A program made the translations under genes and the position numbers. Positions 13,201-23,960 of a stretch of DNA of 64,000 nucleotides are shown here, piece after piece. The first letter of the stretch is position 1, and every line of letters begins with the position of its first letter. A model generated the notes under the pieces. The model was not told the DNA's origin. It saw nothing but the letters and a program-made list of their open reading frames with translations, and did no database searches. Source of the stretch: Heliocidaris erythrogramma (taxonomy: Eukaryota > Echinodermata > Echinoidea > Camarodonta > Echinometridae); the NCBI GenBank assembly GCA_025617745.1, contig CM046855.1, positions 44,755,313 to 44,819,312 on the forward strand. The letters are read 5' to 3'.

Positions 13201-16200
13201 GTCCCTTCTTCGGATGTAGACTGCTTTATGCGATATCTCATATTTGTTTCTCACCTTTGCAGACGGAGATTGTAGCCATAGCAACAAGATCTATCAGAAC
13301 GGGATGGAATGGCGGGAAGGGTGTGACCTGCGGTGCCGGTGTGATGACGGGACAGTGTCGTGTCGTAACGTCTGTAACAGCACGACGGCCACACCCCGGC
13401 AGCTGGAGTGCGCCTACCCTGTACAGGTGCGTGTCGCCGATACGTGCTGTCTGGAATGGGTCTGCTACGATTGTAAGTAAACTTTCAAGCATTTAGGAAG
13501 ACCTTAATATACATTTGCCAATATCCATCTAGGTAAATTTTGTATGTGATATGCTAAAGATATGCTAATATTTTGCAGCTTGGTTAGATGGTTATATGGA
13601 GTAATAATTTTGGAGCGCTGGGAGCGTCACGGCGTGACGGACATGATCTCTATATAGGAAGCCATTGTTGATAGAGTCTATCATTGCTCCTGGATGCCAA
13701 CTTTAACGAAGCGTGCTTTATTTTAAATCATTGCTTGAAAGAGTGTTGTCGATACCGCTGCCACAAATGTGTTTTAATAAAAGAGCTAGCTTTATTAACG
13801 TGTCGTCAGAGAAAAGCGGGAATAACTCATTGTGCTTCACCATTTTTATATTTTTCACTGCAGTTCCACCAAGCACCAACTTAGCAAGCAAACCTCTTCC
13901 ACTCCCCTTGTCATTCTTCCTAATTAACATCTCTGCCACCAACACTTCAGCCAGGAGTGCAACTATCAGATGGCCTGTTTTGACGGACTTACAGAGACAG
14001 TACATTGGGCAGTTCCGTTTGAAATACAGGGAGCTCACGTACGGCGGCAAACCTTGGAATAGCACAGTATCTTTCAGGTACAGTCAAAGACCACTTTGAT
14101 GTAACTCAAGGTGCCTCCAAAATATTATCTTGGCTTTAGCCAAACGGGTTGAAAGCATTCAGTGAATCCCTTCAAACCAGATACCATTTACACGTTTAAA
14201 CAAAGGGCATAATATGGACTCTTCTGCACGGTTAGAATACTTTTATTTTTCGATTTTTTTTTCACTGAGCAGCTGATTGGTCTTTGGGAGATAAGGGAGT
14301 GTTTTTTTAGAGGTCCCCTCCGTATTTTGACTTGAGGGACGGTCGATTTCTGATCGACGACCAGACTATCGAAGAAAAAATGTGCGGAAACGTTAGAATG
14401 AAAGTTTTTCGGTAGAGTGTACCGGTCGTCTTGAAATTCGTGTGCCAAATTTAATTCCCAATCGGTCCTTTATTATGCCTGTGATCTTTTTAAATGATTA
14501 TGTATACACTAGAATTGAATTAAGATCATTTGATAGATGGAGGCTGTTCCGTTTCGTTTCTTTAGGCCCGAACTTCGGCAGTACACGATCCTAGACCTGC
14601 GTCCAGCTCGGAGCTACGTGGTACAGCTTGTGGTCTTGGTTGGTTCTTCTAAAGCCCAGGTCGGCATACATCTACAGACCAGTAAGATTGAAGTCGACAC
14701 ACTCTGGTTACCATGTAAGTCTTGATTCACTTTTCATCTATTTCCAGCTCCGTAGTGCGGAGATACCGTCTTTTGTTTACCAGTTTAGGATTTTATTTGT
14801 GACGAAACGGGATAAGCAAAGTCACCTGTTCTTTCCCGGCCCCCTCCTGTTGCAGAAATAGATAGCTTTCACAAAAGTCATTATTGTCCCATTTTCTGGC
14901 CTTTTCTCTAGGAGGAATGTTTACGAAACCCCGCATTTTGTTTTCCCAGTTTCCAGTTTCTAGAAAAAGATGACAATTTATCAATTAAGGTAAAAATGTT
15001 ATTTCGTCATCAAAACAAAGATTACAATCATGATGGGGTAACAAGCTGCTCGAATATGAGAATATTCGGGCATCTCGCTGCCCGAATGTGAAATGATGGT
15101 TGCCTTTGATCATGTATATCCTTTTATCCTATATTTTTGACTTCAATTTGTCTTTTGCCTTCCATTTCATTGTAAGATTAAATTATGTTTTCTCCATCAG
15201 CTATTCCATATCCTGGAGACCCGTTCGACATCGAAATCTATGAAGTCACAACGACTACGGCATCCATTCGGTGGTCGGCGTTGCCACAAGAGATTGTTTC
15301 TCACATCGTCGGTTGGAGACTCATGGTTGTATCTAAGGTAATGAAAGATCAGTTGTTTCATTTATTTTGTTCCAAAATGTTGTTGGAAGTTTCTTTCATT
15401 TAGTTGTTTACCGGTAACCATTCATGAAAATGTAACACTACTCTTTAAAAAGAAATATAGTCATAGTCAAAGAAATATAATACATTCATTGTGCTTTTTT
15501 ATGCTAGTTTCTCTGTCTTCTTCTTTTTCTTGTTCTTCTTGTTCTTCTTTTTGTTCTTGTTCTTGTTCTTGTTCTTGTCAGTTTTCTTTTTCTTGTTCTT
15601 TTTCTTCTTCTTCTTCTTCTTCTTCTTCTTCTTCTTCATGTTATCCCTCTTCTTGTTCTTGTTCTTGTTCTTGTTCTTGTTCTTCTTGTTTCTGTCTTGT
15701 TCTTCTTCATTTATCTTATTCCATATTCCTTATTGTTTCATCCTTCCTCTTCTACTTCTCCATCGTCCTCATAAGTTCATCCCGTGAACGTAGTTAAAAT
15801 AATCATCATTGGCGTTCCGCTCTTTTCTTCTTCTTAACTGATCTCTTATTCTCTTCCCATAATCATCGCATTCATATATTTTCCTTCCATTCACGTTGTT
15901 CTCGAATCCGTTCCTGTTACATCTTCTTATTTCTTCGTGCATTGCTCCTCTCTTTAAATTCTCTTCGCGTCTCTTCGCCTTTCTCCTTTCTCCGCCTTCC
16001 TCATCCTCTTTTTATGTCCTCTCTTCCACCAGGATGAGAGCCGAGTGTTAGAGTCAGAGATCGTAGAGCGTTCGGCACTATCGTACATGATCCGCAACCT
16101 GACCGAGGGACAGACGTACCATGTTCAGCTCCTCGGCCTGTGGGACAACGACACGGTCACTCGCGAAGTCCGATCCAAGACCGTACCCATTACCACCCAT

Positions 16201-17904
16201 AAATTATATGATCGTAAGTCATTTGAGTATGACAGTAACTCCTTGTTCTTACATGAATAGTCCAGAACTTATTCCAAATATTTTCAAGCATAATTGAGTA
16301 ATCTTGTCTTCTTTACCACTCATTGTTCAGGAATTTTCTTCAAAGGGTACCATTCACCAAACAAATATATTGCTCTCTTAGAGGTACCCTGTCGTTATAT
16401 ACCGGCTTCAAGTATTACTTGTATAAAGAGATATTGCTTGTTCAGTTACACTCTCTATAAGCGTAAAAGCGACTCGTGAGTAGACTACTCAACCCAACTC
16501 GGAGTTCGGTTCCGCGCCCGAAACTTTATATTTGTTTTTCCTTCAAACTCCTTAACTGTTGACCTATAGAATGCCAGATAAAGTTCTATAAGGATGATAT
16601 CATACTTTCTAGCTTACGCAAATTAATTTTTCAGTTGATTGGTACACTTTAAGGATGATAAGTATTGAAACAACTATCCAACAAAAGTTCCCAAATCATG
16701 AAACGTTTACCGAGATGCGCTAAGTTTAAGCCCTTAGAAATGCTCATTAACACTTTAAACATTTCACTTGAAAAGTCCTCTCAGCCGTCCTACCATGTAG
16801 TCGTTCTGCAACTTTCAGAACAAAGTCGCCAGACATGTCTGCGAATAAACCTACCTTTCAATAGGAAAAAAAATTCGGGCAGGATGAAATTTTTGCCACA
16901 GGCCTTTTTTTCGCGGCTAGAAATTTTCGCGAATCGGGAACAGGAGCGAAATTCGCGAAAGTTTCGTGCAGGCGACAGTCTCTGCTCTTTACAGTAGCCA
17001 AGATTATCCAGTAAAACAGTTGCTTAATTTGCTTTCCTGTCATCATGAATATCTCCCTACAGTTCAGCACAAAAGAGGTCTGTCTTCGCCCATGTCAGCG
17101 ATTGTCGGTACGATCATCGCATTGTGTGTCTTCCTCATTGTCATCATCGCTTTCATCTACGTAAGGATTAAGAAGAGGCACTCGGAAAGATACGACGTTT
17201 ACGGAAGGAACGCAACGATCAACTTCAGACCATCCAATTACGAACACGTCTACGAGGGAACGCATGAAAACGATGTAAGTCATGATGTCAGTTTTGATGT
17301 TGTATACATACAAATAAATCCGGGAGAACTTATGAATCATTAATGGTTATTTCTTTCGCAGATAATTAAAGAATATAATGTTCGTTCAGTCAATTTTCGT
17401 ATTATGTTATTTCTCATTTATTTGGGCAACGGATAGAAAGCTTTTGTTTCATAATTCATCATTGTGCATACTCATGGATTATTATTAAATCGCTTGCCCC
17501 GGGCTTCATCAGTAAATTTCTGTCGACATGTTATCAATTTTTTTTAAGGTTACAACACCAAAATAATTTGTGTATCGGATGATTATTTTCTGGTCGACAT
17601 TACCGGATTCACAAACGAAAATTAACTACAAAAGATTAACATTTTTGAAACGTTACCACGTTACCTTGTGGTAAGAGAAATTTATTTTTTATGATCTTCC
17701 TTTGAAGTGTCGATTAACAGATTTTCATTCTTTTTGACGTCACACTTCTTTTCAGTTGATTAATCACTCGCCATTTTTTCTATCTCTTTGCTCTTTTCTT
17801 CATGTTCCCTTTAGCAGGAACAGCACAGCGAAAGGCGGTTTAGTGATGCGGGCTTGCTGGAAAGTGGAAGAAGAGATAGCGAGGCGGAACTCTTGGACAT
17901 TTGA
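2092..17904 (+). CDS. FN3/VWC-domain single-pass membrane protein (3' part; 5' end not found)
   Basis: Sixteen exons splice in consistent phase: 2092-2252, 4125-4269, 7238-7480, 8156-8371, 8961-9170, 10017-10253, 10761-10936, 11561-11750, 12508-12717, 13263-13472, 13864-14077, 14566-14681, 15201-15337, 16033-16213, 17063-17274 and 17818-17904 (TGA at 17902). They encode about 981 residues: FN3, four VWC (chordin-like cysteine-rich) modules, FN3, two VWC, two FN3, one transmembrane helix and a tail of about 70 residues. Such proteins sit at the cell surface; VWC modules commonly bind TGF-beta/BMP-type ligands or matrix, so adhesion or ligand modulation is inferred, not shown. The order resembles proteins annotated in insects as putative epidermal cell surface receptor, a low-confidence link from memory. 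The first visible exon starts in phase 1, so signal peptide and earlier exons lie upstream or outside the window. Confidence 0.85.
4345..4445. repeat. GAT/AAT-rich microsatellite
   Basis: Interrupted trinucleotide run of ATAATG, ATGATG and GACGAT units in the intron after FN3 domain 1. Confidence 0.8.
5690..5910 (-). mobile_element. Probable LINE/SINE 3' tail on the minus strand
   Basis: Read on the minus strand, the sequence ends with (TTGAAA)3, a short tandem tail like those of many non-LTR retroelements. The body has no recognisable domain, so the family is open. Confidence 0.45.
6235..6385. repeat. C-run followed by AAT/AAAT low-complexity DNA
   Basis: About 16 C at 6236-6252 is followed by about 120 bp of A/T-only repeats. 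It lies in the large intron before VWC module 1. Confidence 0.8.
6590..6765 (+). mobile_element. SINE-like fragment with CGCTATATAAATG tail
   Basis: Contains GAGCGCCTTGAGCACC, then GATATAAACGCTATATAAATG and a (TTATTA)n end. This L2-type tail is shared by many deuterostome SINEs and recurs at 58140-58261. Confidence 0.6.
7020..7212 (+). mobile_element. Retroelement 3' end with (TTCAAAC)3 tail
   Basis: T-rich sequence ends GGAACAAATAAAC followed by three TTCAAAC units, typical of a non-LTR element tail on the plus strand. It stops 26 bp before the acceptor of VWC module 1. Confidence 0.55.
7238..7480 (+). CDS. VWC module 1 exon
   Basis: A single exon, phase 1 at both ends, encodes about 81 residues starting LGGCEHENRHYDEGMTIHQ. 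It contains the VWC pattern with CDSVCDC in the middle and a paired CC (PECCTMIKC) near the end. The acceptor lies only about 26 bp after a (TTCAAAC)3 retroelement tail. Confidence 0.85.
8156..8371 (+). CDS. VWC module 2 exon
   Basis: Symmetric phase 1-1 exon of 216 bp beginning ADCKDDGVIRAHGETYYHGC. CDEVCFC and GECCPHWSC give the CxxCxC and CCxxxxC signatures of the VWC fold. Donor is GTGAGT. Confidence 0.85.
8961..9170 (+). CDS. VWC module 3 exon
   Basis: Symmetric phase 1-1 exon of 210 bp, NSCELNGNTYEDGEYFDVDC at the start. CSMRCQC and GECCLQWEC carry the VWC cysteine signatures. Acceptor ..AAACAG and donor GTAAGA are canonical. Confidence 0.85.
10017..10253 (+). CDS. VWC module 4 exon
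   Basis: Symmetric phase 1-1 exon of 237 bp. It reads PGCMYRGASGNISMADGDW, then CDNRCLC and later DCCRVIAC, the VWC signatures. The acceptor polypyrimidine tract is weak (..GAAACCAG), so the exact left edge is less certain than in the other modules. Confidence 0.78.
10761..11750 (+). CDS. FN3 domain 2 (exons 10761-10936 and 11561-11750)
   Basis: Exon one (phase 1 to 0) reads NVVQDVSVLAFNTTAITVGF, then GYIIYYTNRSENVTLDDW; exon two (phase 0 to 1) reads IMMEINDLMRETTYYLKIRV. These are FN3 strands A-C and E-G. NTT and NRS/NVT are potential N-glycosylation sites, fitting an extracellular location. The intron is 624 bp. Confidence 0.82.
11978..12039 (+). repeat. 31 bp exact direct duplication
   Basis: The unit GATTCCACAAGATTCTGGAC with CGCCGTCTTCTT occurs twice back to back in the intron after FN3 domain 2; the copies are identical, so the event is young. 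Confidence 0.85.
12508..12717 (+). CDS. VWC module 5 exon
   Basis: Symmetric phase 1-1 exon of 210 bp, QPCTYKDVVYKHGQHFNDGC then CESACEC and GECCPEWRC. It is the same length as modules 3 and 6, consistent with exon duplication of a single VWC unit. Confidence 0.85.
13263..13472 (+). CDS. VWC module 6 exon
   Basis: Symmetric phase 1-1 exon of 210 bp reading GDCSHSNKIYQNGMEWREGC, then CDLRCRC and DTCCLEWVC. It is the last VWC module before the membrane-proximal FN3 pair. Confidence 0.85.
13864..14681 (+). CDS. FN3 domain 3 (exons 13864-14077 and 14566-14681)
   Basis: The first exon runs phase 1 to phase 2 and reads NTSARSATIRWPVLTDLQRQ and YIGQFRLKYREL; the second runs phase 2 to 1 with LRQYTILDLRPARSYVVQLV. 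Unlike the other FN3 domains in this gene, the internal intron is in phase 2 rather than 0. The AGG codon split across the junction is restored only by this choice. Confidence 0.8.
15201..16213 (+). CDS. FN3 domain 4 (exons 15201-15337 and 16033-16213)
   Basis: Exon one reads FDIEIYEVTTTTASIRWSAL and ends in phase 0; exon two begins DESRVLESEIVERSALSYMI and continues LTEGQTYHVQLLGLW, a clear FN3 F strand. The 695 bp intron contains a long TTC/TTG pyrimidine microsatellite at about 15515-15700. Confidence 0.8.
15515..15700 (+). repeat. TTC/TTG pyrimidine-rich microsatellite
   Basis: Interspersed (TTC)n and (TTCTTG)n units in the intron of FN3 domain 4. Open frames across it are artefacts. Confidence 0.9.
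17063..17904 (+). CDS. Transmembrane helix and cytoplasmic tail (exons 17063-17274 and 17818-17904)
   Basis: The first exon encodes a hydrophobic stretch MSAIVGTIIALCVFLIVIIA followed by the stop-transfer run RIKKRH, then YDVYGRNATINFRPSNYEHV with several tyrosines. The last exon encodes an acidic/basic tail ending ..RRDSEAELLDI and TGA. The acceptor could be TTAG or TTAGCAG, which changes the product by one Gln. No catalytic domain is seen in the tail. Confidence 0.82.
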
Positions 17905-20640
17905 ATATAATGAAGCAATAAATGGCAATGAATTAACCATTATTAGCTGAGTTAAGCTGAATGATAGTGATACAGCTAGTGAATGATGTTGCCAAATTGA
18001 AAAAAAAAAACACAAAAAACAAAAAACTAGAGATTCTCTTTTTCTACAGACTTCATTGTTATGACACAAAGTTGGTGATTCGTCAAAGACGAAAATTGGA
18101 GATGTCTATTTATTCAATTGTGACCTGACTTTTCTATAAAGAAGATATTGTGTGATTCGGTTCAGTAATTATAAATGCTACCCCTAAACTAAGGTGGCAA
18201 TTATATGACATGTAAAGCTTGGCCAAAGTCACTTAAATAAGTTAGTAGCTAAATGAGACCTTTGGGTCATACATAGGGTTATGTGAGGGGAACTCTCAAA
18301 GAAACTACTATATCTATTTTTAAAAAAATCAAGTGATCACAGACGTCACTCAAGGGGGATTGAAAAATAAGAATGAAAAGAGAGCTCTTCGAAATCACTC
18401 CTAAACAAGACAGTGATCGCTAACGTGACTCTACGGACAATGAAAATACAGTGAAAATTCACTTCTTTTTTAGAGTAGTATACATAATGCGCGGTGTGAA
18501 TTATGGCTTCTTTCTTCGCTGCTAATGTACATGAGGACGTTCAAGTAAAGAAGCACCGCAGAATAAATTTTGATTTTCCACAGAGGAAACCCTTTTTAGA
18601 TTCAAATAGTTATGCATAATTTTAAATTCTGCAATTATATTATTTATTGTCTCTCTGCAAACGATAATCTATATTTTTCTTCTCCGTCAGACGCAATGTG
18701 ATTATATAGTGGTATAGACAAGTCTGTTCGGGGAAACACATTTTGTGGCATTTTTATGTTTTTGTTAGTATGATATAGATAACTATTTCTCCAGGCCCCA
18801 TTGCATTAAACTGACCATCAATGGTAACTCTGCTATCAATGGTAACTACCATGGTAACATCACTCAACAGCCAATCAAAATCAAGGTTTCCATGGGAGTT
18901 ACCATTGATGGCAAAGTTACGTTAATGGTAAGTTTTATGCAACGGGGCCCAGATCAATCGTTTAACTCAGTACTAAAGATGCTGATTTATTTCGTGTTAT
19001 TGACAAAGTCGCAGACTGGCATACTTTGGTGGTATAGTACTAGAGACGTTTGACCATTCTATAAATTAGAAATCCAATCACTTCTTTTTACCAATTTGTT
19101 TGAAGAAGTGTTTTCTTTCCCTATTTATAATATATCCAAATAAATCCATATGTTTTCTAACTGAGTTCATTTTAATTTACAAACCAATTCGTAGTTGGTT
19201 TTCTGGTCTGACTGTTAATTGATTACCTTTCTTGCCCATATCTGACGCATTTTCATCAATTCCTCATTTTACTTTAATAACTACAAGTATATAAGATATA
19301 AGATGTTTTTTGTACAAGAATATAGCAAAGAAATATATTTAGCCGGTCTAAATTACACCTTTTGCTATATAGAGACGTGATTCTTAATACACACCTTATA
19401 GGCCTATATAGTGACTGTGTTTTGCATTTTGACAATTTATGAAGTATGTTGTAATTTGGAAGCTTATTCACATTTTCGTTCGTGTTCATTCGTGTTTTCT
19501 CAGTCATTGACAATAACCTGTATGCCCTATTATTGTAAATCTAACACTTGCATTAGATCCACAATGCACAATCCTTGCCTTTTTTTTCTTTTTTTTTTTG
19601 CCTTTCCTAATATACTTCTTTCTTGAAAGTATAGACCTATCTAATTTTTGCACTTAATTGAATAGTGATTCTAGTTTCCCTAAAAGGTATGTACTTCTAA
19701 CAATAGATTGTCTTATATGAGGGGGAAAAGGGAAAGACAATGGGCATTTTTACATGGGGAAAAGCAGCACAATATTTTTAAAAGTTAATTTTTAAACCTA
19801 CATAAATCTTAAATGTTTTGCAACAAATGCCTTCGTCTCAAAATCAGAACACCATTATTCAACAAATTCATGACTGATAGGAATTTTAGGAGATTTGACA
19901 GTTGAAACACAAATTTCTCAAAGTAATTCATTTTTTACTGATTATCTTTTTTTATTTTAGCCTCCCTGTGCAAGAATTCTTTTTTTTTTTAATGATCACG
20001 CCATTGTGACATTATATCACCAATCCATGCAAAAAAAAATATATATAGTAAAGCAAAAAGAAATATGCAATGCCGTTATCACGCATGTGGATCGTCCTGA
20101 TATGAAAAAAAAATAATCAAAATGGAGGCTTTATTTGATACCGCTAATATTAATTAAATGTTTATAGATTACCGGTACTCTGACTTCACGTATTTTTTGT
20201 AAATCCTTGCCTGGAGATATGTTTGGAATTTACTAATTACAATTTTTATTACAGATGTTATATTTATATTTTATTTTTGCTGTGGTGAACTGTTCTTAGT
20301 TAAATTCATTACATCTCACAGGTTCTTTTTATTGAATTCTAGATTATTTAATATTCCGATATTTATTATTTAGAAATTACGGTACAGTTCGTGTTACATA
20401 ATGCATTGACAAGCATAATGTTGAAAATATTGTATTTGATAACGAAAACAAGAAATAAAATGCAACATAGGAAAAAGCTAAGAAACGAAAGCAATCATTA
20501 GGTATTGATAGAGAATTAATACTGATAAATGTTTTGAAATGCAAAGCTTGTAATATATGTTCCGTTATGTAAATTGTATCTCATTGTTTGTAAATTCTTC
20601 CTGATTCAATAAATTTAATAGATTATGATCTGTTAATTTA
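17905..20640 (+). other. Probable 3' UTR and flank of the FN3/VWC gene
   Basis: No coding exon is visible. AATAAA-type signals occur at about 18561, 20453 and 20608; the last, in CAATAAATT, would give a 3' UTR of about 2.7 kb. A palindromic MITE sits at 18794-18949. Which signal is used cannot be decided from sequence alone. Confidence 0.35.
18794..18949. mobile_element. Palindromic MITE, family 'TTGCAT', copy 1
   Basis: Ends GGCCCCATTGCATTAAAC and GTTTTATGCAACGGGGCC are inverted repeats; inside, ATCAATGGTAACT blocks recur in both orientations around CAGCCAATCAAAATC. A relative is at 62494-62634. The element is too short to encode protein. Confidence 0.8.
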
Positions 20641-20919
20641 CGATATCAATTGTAATGTTTTATTTTGTTTGTATCCGTTTACGTTTTCTTGTGTGCATTG
20701 TCTTACAATTTTTGAGAATGTTGTTTGCTTGATTCTGTCGGTTGTGTGCTGCTGATGGTTTGTTATCATACTTTTTGGTGATGATCGTAAGACACATTAT
20801 GTCGGTAACAACTAATTCCTGGTCAATAGGGCTATCCTACACTAAACCAAACTCTTACCTGCAATCTTGCAATTGTGTTTGTTTGTTGCTTGTCAGAGAA
20901 TTATGGAGGGAAACCGAAT

Positions 20920-21150
20920 TCCCCCCCCCCCCCCCCCACCACCACCACTGAGCGAAATTTGGAGGGCTGGAGGAAGAAATAGAGGTAATAGGAAAGAGAG
21001 GGGGACGAGAGAGAGAGTAAGAGAGAGAAAGAGAGAAAGTAAGAGAAAGAGAGAGAGGGGCGGGGTAGGGAGGAAGAGATGAAGGGAGATAGGGAGGGAG
21101 AGAGAGATAGAGTGAGAGAGAGAGGGACAGACAGAGAGAAAATAAAAGTG
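20920..21150. repeat. C-run plus (GA)n purine tract
   Basis: A run of about 18 C at 20922-20938 is followed by some 180 bp of GAGAGA/GGGAG purine repeats. It lies between the FN3/VWC gene and Gemin6; no gene is seen at 20640-21290. Confidence 0.85.
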
Positions 21151-21289
21151 AAATTGGATAGGGAAAGACAATGAGCAAATTAGAGAAAGAGTTGTATATT
21201 TCTAAATTTCATTCATTTATTTCATTTTTTTTTTGTATCAAATAATCTTGTGAGAAATTAGTGAACACCTGCACCACGTTGATCTTCAG

Positions 21290-21960
21290 GTACAAGTTCA
21301 AGTTTCAAGTTTATTTTATTCAAAACCTTCAAAAACAAAGGTACATGAACTCATCAGAAATTACACAATATATGTAAACAGCATAACATATTTTCAGCAT
21401 CAAAATGCTCAGGTTGATAACAACAACAACAACAGCAAAAATTGATAAAATATGAAAAAAGAGAGAAAAAATAACCAGAATAAAACAATATATACATGTA
21501 CATGGGAAGATGAATTTACATAGTCTGTGTGATAAAAAGTATGAGTTTACACAAACTAATCAATTCCTTACCCCTTGCTTGGAGCAGCAATTTAAATTTT
21601 AGAGTGGACGGATTCTGATAATAATACTTTTTGATTAACAATTTTCTCTTTTCTTTATAATAATCACATTCCAGTATATAGTGAAACTCGTCACCTATAT
21701 AGCATTCTATTCACATTTTTCACACTTTCTTTGATCCAGGGGTATACTCATATAGCAGTCAGAAACAACAGGAAGTTTGCTGAGGTTTCTACATCTGAAT
21801 CTAGTGTATGCAATTCGGAGGTTGGGGGACAAAATATTCAAATACTTTTCATAACAAAATTCATCCTTAAATAATCTATAATTTATACAACTACTTGAGT
21901 TATTAACATCGAAATTCCAATTACATGTACATGTATTTCGCTTTTCTGCATTATAATGTT
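21290..21960 (-). mobile_element. 5'-truncated LINE (CR1/L2-like) fragment
   Basis: On the minus strand this reads as the C-terminal end of a LINE reverse-transcriptase ORF: LRIAYTRFRCRNLSKLPVVS, then IPLDQRKCEKC, and after a frameshift CYIGDEFHYILECDYYKEKR and KKYYYQNPSTLKF. The CxxC..GDEFHY..C pattern is the zinc-knuckle region after the RT domain. The 3' end carries TTGAAACTTGAACTTG. The left (5') end stops about 50 bp before the Gemin6 ATG on the opposite strand. Confidence 0.8.
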
Positions 21961-22009
21961 TTAGACTATAGATGGCGTTAGAAACAACTTTGTGTAAATC
22001 CTATCAAAC

Positions 22010-23522
22010 ATGGCGGCGCCCATGGAAGGAAATGTGAGCGTAATAACAGGAGATGAATTCAGACAAATGGACCCCATTTCCTTGAAAGATATGCTCCACA
22101 AACGTGTTAACATATGTGCGGCAACAGAATACCAATATGAAGGATGGATTTATACAATAGATCCAGTTTCACAAAGGTAAGGTGTACTTAATTCATTTAT
22201 AACACTCACAGTCCCATATACCAAATTATGAGTTGGACTGGAAATTTTTTTAATGCCTTAATGGATTTTTTCTTTTGTGTCGTGTCTGTTTTAATTAGAG
22301 TTAATGGTGACGCTGCAGTTTTGAATATTGTTGTCTGAAATTTTGAAGAAACATGATTACAGCTAACCTCTTCTATTGTTTCACGTCATTCTAGCTCTTT
22401 CTGATTTCTCTTTTTTATTTGTTAATTCATTTGAAATTTTGCTTTCTCTTTTTGAAAATCATATTTATATACTAGAACTAGAAGTAGAAAGAGAGTGGAT
22501 CTTGAAAACTAGATCTATAAAATTTGAAGTTGCTCTAACGCAGAATTTAAAAAAACATCAAGTTTGGAGTAGATAAGTTTTGCTTTGTGTAAATTTAATA
22601 ATGTGGATTTAAACTAATTATAAAAGACTTTTGCCTCATCTTTCCTTGGTTTTGGCAAATTGTTCTTGTACATTTGTAGACTCTAATTTGTATTCGGTTT
22701 ATGGAGTAGAGATCTATCATTTTATCAAAATATAGACATTTCGACTATATTAAATTTTTAGAAATGTATCCAATGTTTTCCTAGACAACTTTGTACATGC
22801 ATGAGTGACCCAATGTAGACCTCTTATATTTTCAATCATAAAATATGTAGTATTGTAAAACAGGGTGAATGAAAACAATTTGGATAATTTTAGAAGTTGG
22901 GAACATGTATAACCAAAGGTTTCAGAAGTGCTATTTACATTATTGATTTTCCCCCAGATATATAATATGCAGACCCTTTTCAATATCAATTTTTAAAAAA
23001 TGAATAGGATCTGCATCATTCTTGGGGGAAAAAATTGATTTCAATTTTCCAATTTTGTTCCTATTCACTGTTTAACCTTTATCTACCAGTCTCCGTCTCT
23101 TTTCTCTTTTCTCTTTTCCCTCTGTCTTGCATCACAGCATCATCTTGGCTCAGTGTGAAAACTGCTCAGCAGATGGTCAGCTCCCTCTATCAGTGATCAT
23201 GGGACAGAGCATCACAGACATCACCATCCTGGACGATGATACCACCAAACACAGAGCTTTACTTGATGGACTCTTCAAAGATGACACCCAGACACAGTCC
23301 CTGTCGGTGGTTGAACTTGCCAGCCAGAAAGAGAAACTGAAGGAATGGCTGAAACTTCACAGGGTGCCAGTGAAAGAATGTGGTGAAAACAATGACTCCT
23401 TGAGTATATCGGATGTCTTGGTGATCGAGCCTCCTTACGAGCCTGAAAATTGCCTGTGCAAGAATGAGATCATCTTGGCACGTGTGCAGGCGCTCATAAG
23501 GAACATGGCAGATGCAACATGA
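22010..23522 (+). CDS. GEMIN6: Gemin6, SMN-complex subunit
   Basis: Two exons, 22010-22176 and 23138-23522, encode 183 residues; the junction splits a codon in phase 2. The sequence matches human Gemin6 (167 aa) along its length: EYQYEGWIYTIDPVSQRS against the human segment around YKGWVLTTDPVSA, then VIMGQSITDI, LKEWLKLHRVPV and PPYEPENCLCKNEIILARVQ against PPYGPENCSSSNEIILSRVQ. The first half is an Sm-like fold; Gemin6 pairs with Gemin7 inside the SMN complex that loads Sm rings on spliceosomal snRNAs in the cytoplasm. The start is the first ATG of the open frame; a second in-frame ATG is four codons on. A truncated LINE ends within about 50 bp of the start codon, and the last codons are repeated downstream. 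Confidence 0.93.
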
Positions 23523-23960
23523 CATTTACTCAAGAATTTTAGGTGGGGTTAAGATTTTAATGGTCATTTTGGGCAGAAAACTGCCTTTGCAAGAATGAGA
23601 TCATCTTAGCATGTGTTCAGGCACTCATAGGGAACATGGCTTGAGGACTTCTCAGAGTATCTAAGGTTTTGATGGCTGTATGGGACGGAAAACTGCCTGT
23701 GCAAGAACAAAATTGTGTGTGCAGGTGCTCACAAGGAACATGGCGGATGCAACGCGACATATACTTGAGGAATTCCTGTTGTATCTAAGGTGTTGATGGC
23801 TGTATGGGACAGAAAATTGTATTTGCAAGGAGATCAAAATGTGTTTAAATGAGCTTATAAGGAACATGCAATCATGCAACGTGACAAAGACAGGTGACAT
23901 TTTGACATTGTCTTTAGGATTTCCTGTTGTATTTAAGATGTTGATGGCTGATCATGAGAC
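23443..23960 (+). repeat. Tandem repeat built from the Gemin6 C-terminal codons and 3' flank
   Basis: The segment beginning GAAAATTGCCTGTGCAAG (last about 27 codons of Gemin6 plus about 50 bp of 3' flank) recurs in degenerate form starting near 23575, 23687 and 23811, with spacings near 131, 112 and 125 bp. Each copy keeps GCTCATAAGGAACATG-like and TTGATGGCTGTATGGGAC-like blocks. Only the first copy is in frame with Gemin6; the others lie after its stop. Confidence 0.8.

Noticed and set aside
15489-15797. Ser/Cys or Phe-rich open frames
   Set aside because: Translation of a TTC/TTG microsatellite in an intron.
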